The position numbers and the translations under genes are program-made. Source: CAZQXD01 sp964597315 (GTDB taxonomy: Bacteria; Pseudomonadota; Gammaproteobacteria; Competibacterales; Competibacteraceae). Taken from it: a stretch of DNA of 64,000 nucleotides. The stretch is from NCBI GenBank assembly GCA_964597315.1, contig CAZQXD010000007.1:1-64000 (forward strand), written 5' to 3'. The notes under the pieces were generated by a model. The model did no database searches and was not told the DNA's origin. It was given only the letters and a program-made list of their open reading frames with translations. Positions 1 through 10,900 of the stretch are shown here, piece after piece. Every line of letters starts with the position of its first letter. Position 1 is the first letter of the stretch.

Positions 1-1
1 G

Positions 2-3000
2 GCCCTGCCCACCTATCCCTTCCAGCGCCGCCGCTACTGGATCGACCCGCCGGGGACCGAGGCCGCCCCGGCTTCGACCGCCGACCCGGTGGCGGACTGG
101 TTTTATCTGCCCGCCTGGCGGACCCTGGAACCGCCGCCGCCCGCCGATCTCCCCCACCGCTGGTTACTATTCTGTGATGACTGCGGATTGGGCGACGCCC
201 TGGCGGTACGGCTGCAACGGGACAAGCGGATAGTGACGAGGGTCACGCCGGGGAACCGGTTCCAGCGCCTGGACGCCGACCACTACACCCTGGCCCCGGA
301 GCGGGCAGAGGATTACGCCGCCCTGCTGAAGGACCTGGATATCGCCCCCGATGCCCTGGTCCATCTCTGGACCCTGGGAGCGCCGGGAACCCAGGAAGCG
401 GAACGGGGCTTTTACAGCCTGCTGGCCCTGACCCAAGCCCTGGGGGGTCTGGACGACCGCTCTCGGTCCCTGACCGTGGTTTCCAGCCATCTGCACGCCG
501 TGACCGACTTCGACCCTCCCTGCCCGGAGCGGTCCCTGGTGTTGGGACCGGTGAGGGTGGCGCCCCTGGAATACCCACAACTGCGTTGCCGCTCCCTGGA
601 TCTGGAAGCCCAACCCCTCTGGGACACTGACGACACCGTGGCGCGACTACTGGCCGAGTGCGCCGACCCGGCTGGCCCGGCGCTCATCGCCTGGCGCGGC
701 GGACAGCGCCTGGAGCAACACTTCGAACCGGCCCACTGGTCCCGGGCCGGGCTGCCCACCCGACTACGGCCTGGAGGGGTCTACCTCATCACCGGCGGCC
801 TAGGCTCCATGGGCCTGGCCTTCGCCGAGTATCTACATCGCCGAGTGAACGCCCGCCTGGCCCTGCTGGCCCGTCGCCTGCCCGCCGGGGATACAGAGGA
901 CCGTCGGCAACGGCTGCAAGCCCTGGAGGAGTCCGGGGCCGAGGTGCTGACTCTGGAAGCAGACGTGGCTGACCCCATACAGCTCGGGGCGGCGGTGGCC
1001 CAGGTGATGGACCGCTTCGGACGCCTGGACGGGGTATTGCACACCGCCGGGGTGCTGGGCCAGGGTCTGATTCACGCCAAATCCCGAAACCAGACCGAGG
1101 CCGTGTTCGCCCCCAAGGTGCGGGGTGTCCGGCTGCTGGCCGAGACCGTGGCCCCCCACCGGCCCGACTTTCTGCTGTTGTGCGGCTCCCTCGCCGCCCA
1201 CCGCCCCATCATCGGCCAGGTGGATTACTGCGCCGCCAATGCCTATCTGGACGCCTTCGCCCAGGCCACCAGCCGCCAGGGCCTGCCCACCATTGCCGTG
1301 GACTGGGGGTTCTGGCAGGAGTTGGGCATCATCCATAAAGCCCACCTGGACCCGGCGGCCAAGCAAGCCGTGCTGGAAGACATCCGCCGACAGGGGCTGA
1401 GCCAGGCCGGGGTGGAGGCCCTGGAGCGGGTGCTGGCCCGGGCTACGGGGCCGCAAGTGGCTATCTCCCCGGAGGACTTCCAGAAGCCGTCCCCCCCTGC
1501 CCGGTCCCTGGATCATCCGCTGCTGGAAACCCACGAAGACGACGGCGCGGGCACGGTGAGCTATACCGCTCGCTTGGACCCTGGCCGTCATTGGCTGCTC
1601 ACGGAACATACCGTGGACGGCCACGCCCTGCTGCCCGGCACCACCTATCTGGAACTGGCCAGGGCCGCCTACGCCCACCATGTCGGCGCGGCGGCGGTGG
1701 AACTGCGGGAGGTGTATTTTCTCGCCCCCTTCGCCCCAGAGTCTCCCCGAGAATTGCGGGTGGTGCTGCGCCGACGGGGGGAGGGCTACGCTTTTCATAT
1801 CATCAGTCCGGTGGGGGAGGACCGCTGGCTGGAACACGCCCGGGGGGAGGTCCGAACCCTGGACGTCGCCGCCCCGCCGAACCGGGACCTGGACACCCTG
1901 GCCACCGGTTGCAATGAAGACCGCGGATCGGTGCTCCCGGCCACCGGCTTCGGTCCCCGCTGGGACTGCCTACGCCGGGTGCGGCTCGGGGATGGCCGGG
2001 GCCTGGCGGAACTGGAACTGCCCCCGGCCCATGCCGCCGAAGCCGGGAACTGGCCCTTGCACCCGGCCCTGCTGGACATGGCCACGGGCTTTATGACCCT
2101 GGCTGAAGCTCCCCAACCCTATCTGCCCTTTCATTACCAGCGCCTGGCCCTGCGCGGCCCCTTGCCAGCGCGGCTATACAGCCTCGGAACCCGCCGCCAT
2201 GAGCTGTGTTACGACCTGACCCTGTTGGACGCCCAAGGCCGGGAATTGGCCGTCGTGGAAGGCTATAGTTTGCGCCGACTGCGCCCCGCCGCCGTCTCCC
2301 GACCCCGTAACCTGGCCCTGGACCTGGCCAGCCCCGGCGCCCTGCACAGCCTGGCCTTGCGCCCGGCCCCCCGTCTGGACCCCGGGCCCGGAGAAGTGGA
2401 AATCCAGGTCCAGGTGGCGGGCCTGAACTTTATCGAAGTGCTGTATGCCCTGGGCATGCTACCCCGCCCCCCGAACCTTGGTCCCCTGCCCTTGGGCCAG
2501 GAATGCGCCGGACGGATCAGCGCCCTGGGAGAGGGGGTAACGGGCTTGAAAGTGGGGGATTCGGTGATGGCCTACGCCCCCGGCTGCTTCGGCCTGTACC
2601 TGACCGCCCCGGCGGCCTGGGTCGCGCCCCGGCCTCCCGGACTGACCCCGGAACAGGCCGCCACCCTGCCCACGGCCTATATCACCGCCTGGCATGCCCT
2701 GGTGCAACGGGGCCGCTTGGAGGCCGGTGAAACCGTGCTGATCCACGCCGCCGCCGGGGGTCTGGGGCTAGCGGCCATAGAAATTGCCCAGCGTCTGGGA
2801 GCGACCATCTACGCCACCGCCGGCAGCGAGTCCAAGCGGGAGTATCTGCGCGCCCAGGGCCTGGCCGGGGTGATGGACTCCCGCTCCCTGGCGTTCGCCG
2901 ATGAGGTTCTGGAGGCCACCCAGGGTCGCGGAGTGGATGTGCTGCTGAACTCCCTGGGAGGCGAGTTCCTGATCCGGGGCCTGGACTGCCTGGCGCCCTT

Positions 3001-3703
3001 TGGACGGTTTCTGGAAGTGGGCAAGCGGGACGTGTTCGCCAACCACCGGCTGCCCCTGGGACCGTTCAGCAAATGCCTCAGCTTCACCGTAGTGGACGTC
3101 GGCCCGGAGATGCCCGGCTTCGCCGCCCTGTGGGCCGAGGTCATGGACCGCTGCCGGGCCGGGGAGTTGTCCCCCCTGCCCCACCGGGCCTTCCCCATGG
3201 ACCGGGCCGTGGACGCCTTCGAGTACATGGCCCAAGCCCGCCATATCGGCAAGGTGCTACTCACCGTGGACGATCCCGAGACCCTGTGGGCCAGGGCCGA
3301 CACCGCCACCCCCGCCCAGCCCCAGGGTCTGCCCCTGGCGGCCATTCTGGGAGACGCCGACCCCTCACCGGTTACCGACCCCAAGCCCACCCTCCCCGGC
3401 GGCCACCAGCGCCCGGAACTGGCCACCCCCTACGCGCCGCCCCGCAACCCCACCGAAACCACCCTGGCGGCTATTTGGGGGGAACTGCTGGGACTCGACC
3501 GGGTGGGCATCCATGACGATTTCTTCGAACTGAAGGGCGATTCCCTGCTGGCCGCCCAGGTGGCCTCCCGCGTCCACCGCCAACTGGGGGTGAAACTGCC
3601 CCTGAGCGCCCTGTTCGAGGCCCCCACCGTGGCCGGTCTGGGGCAACGGCTGGAGCGGCTGAGCGGCTCGACCCAGACTGAACTGGAGGAGGGCGAGATT
3701 TGA
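2..3703 (+). CDS. Modular type I polyketide synthase, C-terminal part (post-AT linker-KR-DH-ER-ACP), 5' partial
   Basis: The reading frame is open from the left edge, so the gene starts outside the window. The first residues (LPTYPFQRRRYW) are the conserved linker that follows an acyltransferase domain. Next comes a ketoreductase: TGGLGSMG NADPH motif near residue 263 of the visible part, and CGSLAA plus the VDYCAAN active-site tyrosine near 408. A dehydratase hot-dog domain follows, with the HTVDGHALLPG motif near 536. Its second motif HPALLDMA keeps the Asp but has Gly where Gln or His is usual at +4. Then come an enoylreductase (HAAAGGLGL near 914, LNSLGG) and an acyl carrier protein with GDSLLA, Ser about 1181. 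The module would fully reduce its beta-carbon if every domain works. KR lies before DH and ER, unlike the usual DH-ER-KR order. The stop overlaps the TTG start of the next NRPS gene, so the two are translationally coupled. Confidence 0.93.
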   Translation, partial: ALPTYPFQRRRYWIDPPGTEAAPASTADPVADWFYLPAWRTLEPPPPADLPHRWLLFCDDCGLGDALAVRLQRDKRIVTRVTPGNRFQRLDADHYTLAPERAEDYAALLKDLDIAPDALVHLWTLGAPGTQEAERGFYSLLALTQALGGLDDRSRSLTVVSSHLHAVTDFDPPCPERSLVLGPVRVAPLEYPQLRCRSLDLEAQPLWDTDDTVARLLAECADPAGPALIAWRGGQRLEQHFEPAHWSRAGLPTRLRPGGVYLITGGLGSMGLAFAEYLHRRVNARLALLARRLPAGDTEDRRQRLQALEESGAEVLTLEADVADPIQLGAAVAQVMDRFGRLDGVLHTAGVLGQGLIHAKSRNQTEAVFAPKVRGVRLLAETVAPHRPDFLLLCGSLAAHRPIIGQVDYCAANAYLDAFAQATSRQGLPTIAVDWGFWQELGIIHKAHLDPAAKQAVLEDIRRQGLSQAGVEALERVLARATGPQVAISPEDFQKPSPPARSLDHPLLETHEDDGAGTVSYTARLDPGRHWLLTEHTVDGHALLPGTTYLELARAAYAHHVGAAAVELREVYFLAPFAPESPRELRVVLRRRGEGYAFHIISPVGEDRWLEHARGEVRTLDVAAPPNRDLDTLATGCNEDRGSVLPATGFGPRWDCLRRVRLGDGRGLAELELPPAHAAEAGNWPLHPALLDMATGFMTLAEAPQPYLPFHYQRLALRGPLPARLYSLGTRRHELCYDLTLLDAQGRELAVVEGYSLRRLRPAAVSRPRNLALDLASPGALHSLALRPAPRLDPGPGEVEIQVQVAGLNFIEVLYALGMLPRPPNLGPLPLGQECAGRISALGEGVTGLKVGDSVMAYAPGCFGLYLTAPAAWVAPRPPGLTPEQAATLPTAYITAWHALVQRGRLEAGETVLIHAAAGGLGLAAIEIAQRLGATIYATAGSESKREYLRAQGLAGVMDSRSLAFADEVLEATQGRGVDVLLNSLGGEFLIRGLDCLAPFGRFLEVGKRDVFANHRLPLGPFSKCLSFTVVDVGPEMPGFAALWAEVMDRCRAGELSPLPHRAFPMDRAVDAFEYMAQARHIGKVLLTVDDPETLWARADTATPAQPQGLPLAAILGDADPSPVTDPKPTLPGGHQRPELATPYAPPRNPTETTLAAIWGELLGLDRVGIHDDFFELKGDSLLAAQVASRVHRQLGVKLPLSALFEAPTVAGLGQRLERLSGSTQTELEEGEI

Positions 3704-6700
3704 ACGAACTGCTGCAACGGCTGGCCGGGCTGGGTATCCATCTGTGGAGCGAGGAGGGTCGGCTGCGTTATCGGGCGCCCAAGGGCGCTCTAAGCCCCGA
3801 ACTGCTGGAGGAACTGCGCCGCCATAAGGCCGAACTGCTGGCCTGGCTGGACAAGCGCATCCCCCGCCAGCCCGAGCAACCCCATTACCCCCTGTCCCCG
3901 GCCCAGCGCCGACTGTGGCTGCTGGCCCAACTGGAGCAGGATGCCGCCGCCTACAATGTGCCCCTACACCAGCACCTGGACGGGGATTTGGACCGTCCGG
4001 CCCTGGCCGCCGCCATCAACGCCCTGATCCGTCGCCATGAGTCCTTGCGGACCCTTTTCACGGACCTGGACGGAGAACCCCGGCAGGTCATCCAACCGCC
4101 CCCCGATCCGGGTCTGGAGGTCATGGACCTGAGCGCCGAACCCGACCCCGTGGCCCGGGCCCGGACACTGGCCCGAGAGGAATCCCGACACCCCTTCGAC
4201 CTGGCCCGGGGTCCCTTGCTGCGGGTCCGGCTGCTGGCCTTGGGACCGCGCTCCCACGCCCTGCTGCTCACCGTCCACCATAGCGTTTGCGATGGGGTGA
4301 GTATTGCTCTGCTGCAACAGGAATTGGGCCAGTTGTACCGGGCTTTTCGGCGGGGCGAAGCGGACCCCTTGCCGCCTCTGGCCATCCAGTACCGGGACTA
4401 CGCCGCCTGGCGCCATGGCCGGGACGAGGGGCCGAGCCGGGATTACTGGCTGGCCAAACTGGGCGGGGAGTTGCCGGTGTTGGACCTGGCCACGGATTTC
4501 CCCCGCCCGCCGATCCAGACCTTCCGGGGCCGGGAGCTGTCCTGGACTCTGGACCCCGCCCCCTCCGCCGCCCTGGCGGCCCTGGGCCGTGGCCACAAGG
4601 CCAGCCTGTTCATGGTGCTGCTAGCCCTGGTCAAAACCCTACTCTACCGACACTGCGGCCAGCGGGACATTACCGTGGGCAGCCCCTGCGCCGGGCGGGA
4701 TCACCCGGACTTGCAGGGCCAGATCGGCTGTTTTTTGAACCTGCTGGCCTTGCGGGACCGCTTGGACGGCCAAGCGTCGTTTACGGCTTTGCTCAACCAG
4801 GTCCGAACCACGGCCCTGGAGGCTTACGACCATCAGCACTACCCCTTCGACCGGCTGCTGGAGGCCCTGCGCCCACCCCGAGACCTGAGCCGCTCGCCCC
4901 TGTTCGATGTGCTGCTGATCCTCCAAAACCAGGCCGACGCCGGGCTGGGTCTGAAGGGGTTGACGGTACGGCCGGTGTTCGAACACCCGGAGACCAGCAA
5001 ATTCGATCTCACCTTCTGCTGCAAGGACACCCCCGCCGGGCTGGTGCTGAGTATCGAATACAACACCGACCTGTTCCGGGAAGCCCGCATCCGCCGGCTG
5101 GGTGAGCAATTCTCGACCCTGGTCCACGGCGTCCTGGCCGACCCCGATACCCCCCTGGACCGGCTGGAACTGCTACCGGCGGCGGAACGGCAGCGGCTGG
5201 CGGCCTTCAATCCCCTGGCGACCCCGCTGCCCACCGCCACCCTACCGGCCCGGCTGGCGGCCCAGGCCCTATGCCGGGGAGAGGCCACGGCCCTGCTCTG
5301 GAACGACGGGCGGCTCGGCTACCAAGAATTAGACGCCCTGGCCAACGGCTTGGCCTGGCGGCTGCGGGCCATGGGGGTGGGTCCGAACCGGTTGGTGGGG
5401 CTATGTTTGGAGCGGGGTCCCCGGCTGCTGGTGGGCCTGCTGGGCATCCTCAAGGCCGGGGGCGCCTATCTGCCCCTGGACCCCAGCTATCCGCCGTCCC
5501 GGCTGGCCTATATGCTGGAGGATTCCGGGGCCGAGGTGCTGGTCACGGAAGCGGCGGTGCGAGATGCCCTACCTCCCCACGCCGCCCAGGCCCTGTGGCT
5601 GGATGACCTGGAGCCAGGAGGGCCGCTCCCGGCTGGGAGCGGCCCGAGACCCGAACACCCGGCCTATCTGATCTACACCTCCGGCTCCACCGGCCGACCC
5701 AAGGGGGTGCTGGTGAGCCACGCCAGCCTGAACAATTTCCTGGATAGCATGGCCCAAGCGCCGGGGCTGGACGAAACCGATACCCTGCTGGCGGTGACCA
5801 CCCTGTCTTTCGATATCGCCGCCCTAGAGCTATACCTGCCCCTGCTGAGGGGCGCCCGGCTGTATCTGGCCAGCCGGGAGGAACTCACCGACCCGGAACG
5901 GCTGGGGGCGCTGCTGGACCAGGCCACGGTGATGCAGGCCACCCCGGCCCTGTGGCGGCTGCTGCTGGACGGGGGCTGGACGGGCCAGCCGGGCCTCCAG
6001 CCGGGCCTGAAAATCCTCTGCGGCGGCGAGGCCCTGGCGGGGGACTTGGCCCAAGGGCTGCTGGAGCGGGGGAGCGAGGTCTGGAATCTTTACGGTCCCA
6101 CCGAGACCACGGTCTGGTCCACGGCCTGTCGGCTCTCCCCCAGGGAGCGTACGGCCACCGAAGCGGTGGGAACGCCCATCGCCAACACCCGCGCCCATAT
6201 TCTGGATCATCGTCTCCAGCCCCTGCCCCTGGGGGCGGTGGGAGAGCTGTATCTGGGGGGCGCCGGGGTGGCCCTGGGCTATTGGCGGCGACCGGGACTG
6301 AGCGCCGAAAAATTCCTGCCCGACCCCTGGGCCGACCCACCGGGGGGGCGTTTATACCGCACCGGCGACCTGGCCCGCTGGCGAGACGACGGGGTGCTGG
6401 AGATCCTGGGCCGGGCCGACCAGCAGGTGAAAATTCGGGGTTTTCGCATCGAACCTGGGGAAATCGAAGCCGCCCTGGTGGCCCTGCCCGAGGTGCGCCA
6501 GGCCGCCGTGGTGGCCCGGGACGATCCCCCGGATGGCCGCCGATTGGTGGCCTATCTGGTCAGCGATGCTCCCCTTGATCCCGCCCACTTGCGCCAGCGG
6601 CTGCGCGACACCCTGCCCGAGCAGCTAGCGCCGTCGGCTTATATCCGCCTGGCATCCCTGCCCCTGACCCCCAACGGCAAGCTGGACCGCAAGGCCCTGC

Positions 6701-7047
6701 CCGCCCCGGAAACGGCTCCGAACACCCCCGCCGCCCAGCCCCGGGACCCCTTGGAACAGACCCTGGCCGCAGCCTTCGCCGAGACCCTAGGGCTGGACGC
6801 GGTGGGTATCGACGGGGACTTCTTCGCCCTGGGCGGTCATAGCCTGAAAGCCTCCCGACTGGTCTCGGCGCTTCGTCGGCAACAGGGCCTGGCCTTGGAA
6901 CTGGCGGACCTGTTTCAGCGGCCCACGGTGGCCGGGCTGGCGGAGTTGCTGAGGGCGCGGGAACCCCTGGGGACGGCGCAGCATGAGCCAGAGCCGACGG
7001 CGATCCAGCCGCCGACGGCGGAGGAACTGGAGTGGCTGGGGGAATAA
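3700..7047 (+). CDS. NRPS module: TubC docking domain-C-A(Gly)-PCP
   Basis: Residues 1-50 match the TubC N-terminal docking domain (LGIHLWSEEGRLRYRAPKG), which mediates specific contact with the upstream synthase. A condensation domain follows, with HHSVCDG near residue 194. The adenylation domain has YTSGSTGRPKG near 659, NLYGPTETT and a terminal NGKLDRK. Aligning its pocket to GrsA gives D-I-L-Q-L-G-L-V-W-K, nearly identical to the established glycine code DILQLGLIWK, so glycine is the predicted substrate. A peptidyl carrier domain (LGGHSLKA, Ser near 1047) closes the protein; there is no thioesterase or epimerase. The TTG start at 3700 overlaps the PKS stop and is preceded by GGAGG at 3684. 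The protein would condense glycine onto the polyketide delivered by the upstream ACP. Confidence 0.95.
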   Translation: MNELLQRLAGLGIHLWSEEGRLRYRAPKGALSPELLEELRRHKAELLAWLDKRIPRQPEQPHYPLSPAQRRLWLLAQLEQDAAAYNVPLHQHLDGDLDRPALAAAINALIRRHESLRTLFTDLDGEPRQVIQPPPDPGLEVMDLSAEPDPVARARTLAREESRHPFDLARGPLLRVRLLALGPRSHALLLTVHHSVCDGVSIALLQQELGQLYRAFRRGEADPLPPLAIQYRDYAAWRHGRDEGPSRDYWLAKLGGELPVLDLATDFPRPPIQTFRGRELSWTLDPAPSAALAALGRGHKASLFMVLLALVKTLLYRHCGQRDITVGSPCAGRDHPDLQGQIGCFLNLLALRDRLDGQASFTALLNQVRTTALEAYDHQHYPFDRLLEALRPPRDLSRSPLFDVLLILQNQADAGLGLKGLTVRPVFEHPETSKFDLTFCCKDTPAGLVLSIEYNTDLFREARIRRLGEQFSTLVHGVLADPDTPLDRLELLPAAERQRLAAFNPLATPLPTATLPARLAAQALCRGEATALLWNDGRLGYQELDALANGLAWRLRAMGVGPNRLVGLCLERGPRLLVGLLGILKAGGAYLPLDPSYPPSRLAYMLEDSGAEVLVTEAAVRDALPPHAAQALWLDDLEPGGPLPAGSGPRPEHPAYLIYTSGSTGRPKGVLVSHASLNNFLDSMAQAPGLDETDTLLAVTTLSFDIAALELYLPLLRGARLYLASREELTDPERLGALLDQATVMQATPALWRLLLDGGWTGQPGLQPGLKILCGGEALAGDLAQGLLERGSEVWNLYGPTETTVWSTACRLSPRERTATEAVGTPIANTRAHILDHRLQPLPLGAVGELYLGGAGVALGYWRRPGLSAEKFLPDPWADPPGGRLYRTGDLARWRDDGVLEILGRADQQVKIRGFRIEPGEIEAALVALPEVRQAAVVARDDPPDGRRLVAYLVSDAPLDPAHLRQRLRDTLPEQLAPSAYIRLASLPLTPNGKLDRKALPAPETAPNTPAAQPRDPLEQTLAAAFAETLGLDAVGIDGDFFALGGHSLKASRLVSALRRQQGLALELADLFQRPTVAGLAELLRAREPLGTAQHEPEPTAIQPPTAEELEWLGE

Positions 7048-7085
7048 ATGGAGATCCCGACGAAACTGGGGCAACCCCCTCTAAA

Positions 7086-7143
7086 TCTCCCCCTCATACG
7101 AGGGGGAGACTTCCACCCCCTCCGCCTCATTCGAGGGGGAGGG
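7086..7143. repeat. Two intergenic palindromic hairpins
   Basis: The 160-bp gap between the glycine NRPS gene and the thioesterase gene holds two related GC-rich palindromes. The first has a perfect 10-bp stem at 7086-7095/7100-7109 with an ATAC loop. The second pairs CCCCCTC at 7116-7122 with GAGGGGG at 7133-7139. Both share the direct repeat CTCATWCGAGGGGGAG. There is no U-tract, so neither looks like an intrinsic terminator. They may be small dispersed palindromic repeats or structures that protect or partition the operon mRNA. Confidence 0.6.
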
Positions 7144-7207
7144 CCGGGGTGGGGGTTCCCGGAACCCACTTCAAACGCCCTAGCCCATTCGTTCAGGTGA
7201 GCCATCC

Positions 7208-7945
7208 ATGACCACCCACTGGATCGTTTTTCGCAAACCCCGCCCCAGCGCCCGGCTGCGGCTGTTCTGCTTTCCCTATGCCGGTGGCGGGGCTTCAGCC
7301 TATCGGAGCTGGGCAGCGGCCCTGCCTGACTCCGTGGAGGTTTGCCCGGTGCAGCTCCCAGGTCGGGAAAACCGCCTGTCCGAAACCCCCTACGCCCACA
7401 TGGGTGAACTGGTCAGCGCCCTGGACCAGGCCCTGGCTCCCTATCTGGACCTGCCCCATGCCTGCTTTGGACACAGCATGGGGGCGGCGGTGGCCTATGC
7501 CTGGACGCGACATCGGCAGGCCCAGGGACAGTCGGCCCCCGCCCATCTATTGGTCTCCGCCCGCCGGTCGCCCCAGTTGCCGGACCCGGAGGAACCCGCG
7601 TATGGCCTGCCCGACCCCCAGTTCAAGGCCCGACTGCGGGCGCTGAACGGCACCCCTGAGGAGGTTTTGAACCACCCGGAACTCATGGCCCTGATGCTGC
7701 CCCTCGTGCGCCGGGACTTCCAATTGAACGACACCTACCAGCCGGACCCCGGCCCGCCCCTGGACTGTCCGGTGACCGCCTTCGGGGGCCTGGACGATCA
7801 TAAAGTCTCCCAGGCCCAGTTGGACGCCTGGCGGGACACCACTCGGGACCGGTTCCAGTTGCGGATGCTGGCCGGAGATCATTTCTATATCCATCACAAC
7901 GCCCAGGCCCTGACCCGGGCGGTGGCCGAGGCCCTGGCCCCATGA
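7208..7945 (+). CDS. Type II thioesterase
   Basis: An alpha/beta hydrolase of 245 residues of the GrsT/SrfAD family. These stand-alone enzymes remove aberrant acyl groups from carrier proteins of NRPS and PKS lines. The family start is clear (LFCFPYAGGGASAYRSW), the nucleophile is Ser in GHSMG near residue 89, an Asp lies in FGGLDDHK near 195, and the catalytic His lies in GDHFYIH near 222. Length is typical. It lies between two NRPS genes and its stop overlaps the next start (ATGA at 7942), so it is co-translated with the assembly line. Neither visible NRPS module ends in a type I thioesterase, so this protein could conceivably also help release product, but proofreading is the usual role. 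Confidence 0.94.
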   Translation: MTTHWIVFRKPRPSARLRLFCFPYAGGGASAYRSWAAALPDSVEVCPVQLPGRENRLSETPYAHMGELVSALDQALAPYLDLPHACFGHSMGAAVAYAWTRHRQAQGQSAPAHLLVSARRSPQLPDPEEPAYGLPDPQFKARLRALNGTPEEVLNHPELMALMLPLVRRDFQLNDTYQPDPGPPLDCPVTAFGGLDDHKVSQAQLDAWRDTTRDRFQLRMLAGDHFYIHHNAQALTRAVAEALAP

Positions 7946-10900
7946 ACGATCTGCACGACCTCAAGCGCCGGGCCAAGGCCGGGGACCGGGCCGCCCTCCA
8001 GGCTCTGCGGGACAGCGGCTATTTCCAGCGACAACGGGCCGAGCGGGGCTGGCCGGCTTCCCACGGCCAGCGGCGCATGTGGGTGCTGAGTCGGCTGGCC
8101 CACGGCCCCGCGTATCATATCCCCCTGGCCCTGGCCCTGGAGGGTCCCCTGGACGCCGCCGCCCTGGCCGCCGCCCTGGACAGCTTGGTGGACCGCCACG
8201 AGGCCCTACGCACCCGCTTTGCCCTGGTGGACGGAGAGCTGCGCCAGTTCGTGGATGTGGCCGGTATCCGCCTGGAACAGCGGGATCTGAGCCAGGAGAC
8301 CGACCCGGAGGCCGCCGCTCGGGACCAAGCCCAGGCCCATGCCGCCGCCCCCTTTGACCTGGAGCGTGGTCCTTTGCTGCGGGCCGCTTTGCTGCGCCTG
8401 GGGACGCGGCGCCATGTGCTGCTGGTGAACCTCCACCACGCCATCGCCGACGGCGCGTCCCTGGGGCTGCTGGTGGCGGAACTGGCGGCCCTGTACGTCG
8501 GCCACCCCCTGCCCGGGCCGACCGGCCACTACCGGGACTTCGCCGCCTGGCAGAACCACTGGCTGGCCGGGCCGGAAGCCGAGGCGGGGCGCCGGGACTG
8601 GCGGCGGCGTCTGGCCGATGCGCCAGCCTTGGACCTGCCCCTGGACTTTCCCCGACCGGCGGTCCAGGACGTGACCGGGGGCCTGGTGACCCAGAACCTG
8701 AACCGGGACAGTCTGGACACCCTGCAAGCCCTGCTGCCGGGCACCTCCCGGTTCATGGTGCTGCTGGCCCTGGTCAAGGCCCTGCTCCATCGCCACGGCG
8801 GCCAGAGGGACATTACCGTGGGCTGCCCGGTGGCGGGCCGGGACCAGCCGGAATGGGAGGGCACCGTGGGTTGCCTGGTCAACACCCTGGCCCTGCGGGA
8901 CCGGCTGGACGGCGGGGAGTCGTTCCGGGCGCTGTTGGAGCGGGTGCGGTCCACGGCCCTGGAGGGCTACCGCCAGCAGGCCGTGCCCTTCGATGTGGTG
9001 GTGGACGATCTGGGCCTGGAACGGGACTTGAGCCGACCGCCCCTGTTCGATGTGATGGTCAGCTTGGAGACCGGCGAGGCCGCCCCGGCGCGCTTGGGAG
9101 AAGCCCGGTTATCGGCCTTCGGGGAGGGCTTTCCCGTGGCCAAGTTCGACCTGAGTTTTCAGTTCGTCGACACCCCGGACGGTCCGCGCCTGGACCTGAT
9201 ATACGCCGCCCGGCTGTTCCGGGCCGACACCGCCCAGGCCCTGGCCCGGCGGCTGGCGATGCTGGCCGACAGCGCCGCCCGTGACCCGGAGGCGGCCATG
9301 GACGCCCTGGGGCTGCTGCCGGGGGAGGAGCGGCGGCGGCTGGAGGGCCATAACGCCACGGCGGTGGAATACCCCTTTGTCCCGGTCATGGACCCCATCC
9401 GCGCCCAGGCTGCCAGGTCGCCGGAGCGCCCGGCCCTGAGCCACGGCCCGGACACCCTGACCTACGGCGAACTGGAAACCCGGGCCAAGCGCCTGGCCCA
9501 TTTTCTACGCCGGCAAGGCATCGGCCCGGAAACAGTAGTGGGGGTCTGGCTGGAGCGCGGCCCGGACTGGCTCATCGCCCTGCTGGCGGTGCTCAAGGCC
9601 GGGGGCGCTTATCTGCCCCTGGACCCGGCCTGCCCCTCGGAGCGGCTAGCCTGGCTGTTGGCGGACGCCGACGCCCGGCTATTGCTCAGCCACACCGCCC
9701 TGGCCTCTGACCTGGATACTGGGACGCCCACGGTTTGCTTGGATGCCCTGGAGGAACAGGCCGAAGCGCCCACGGACCCGAACCTCGCCGTCCACCCGGA
9801 GCAGTTGGCGTATCTCATCTATACCTCCGGCTCCACAGGCCTGCCCAAGGGCGTGGCGGTCAGCCACCGGGGGCTGGCCAATCTGGTGGCCTGGCACCGC
9901 CGGGCCTTCGCCGTGACCGAGGCCGACCACGCCAGCCAAATGGCCAACCCGGCTTTCGACGCCACAGTCTGGGAACTCTGGCCTTATCTCTGCGCCGGGG
10001 CGCGGCTTTCCCTAGTGGATGAGACCACCGCCGGGACCCCCGAGGGGCTACGGGACTGGCTGGCGAGGCGGCGCATCACCATCGGCTTTGTCCCCACCCC
10101 CCTGGCGGAACCCCTGCTGGGCCTGGACTGGCCCACCGGCACGGCCCTGCGGGTCCTGCTCACCGGCGGCGACCGGTTGCGCCGCCGCCCGCCCGAGGGG
10201 CTGCCTTTCACCTTAGTGAACAACTACGGCCCCACGGAAAACAGCGTGGTCACCACCTCCGGTTCCGTGGACCCCCACGGAGCGCCGCCCCCAGATTTGG
10301 GCCGACCGGTGGATAACCATCGGGTCTATATTCTCGATAAGCGCCTGAATCTGACGCCCCTGGGGGTAGCCGGTGAATTATGCGTGGCTGGCCCGGGTTT
10401 GGCCCGAGGCTATCGGGACCGACCTGGGCGCAGCGCCGCCGCTTTCGTCCCCAATCCCTTCGCGCTCACCCCCGGAGAGCGGCTCTATCGCAGCGGCGAC
10501 CTAGCCCGCTGGCTGCCAGATGGACGCATCGACTACCTGGGCCGACTGGACCAACAACTCAAGGTTCGGGGCCTGCGTATCGAACCCGGGGAAATCGAAC
10601 ACGCCCTGGCCGCCTGTCCGGGGGTGCGGGACTGCGTGGTGACGGTGCGCCCCGGAGCCGACGGGGACGATCGCTTGGTGGCTTATCTGGTGGCCGACAG
10701 CCCCCCGGACCCGTCGCTGTTGCGCGACCGGCTGGGCCAACGCCTGCCCCAATACCTGATCCCCGCCGCCTTCGTGGCCCTGGATGCCCTGCCCCTGACC
10801 GCCCACGGCAAGGTGGACCGGGCCGCCCTGCCCGCACCCCCCGACCCGGCCCCGAGCATCACCCCGCCCCGAGACGCCCTGGAGCGGGTGCTGGCGGGGA

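Noticed and set aside
833..1837. 334-residue minus-strand ORF inside the PKS gene, and similar long antisense ORFs in the NRPS genes
   Set aside because: High GC content keeps antisense frames open; the + frame has clear conserved domains.
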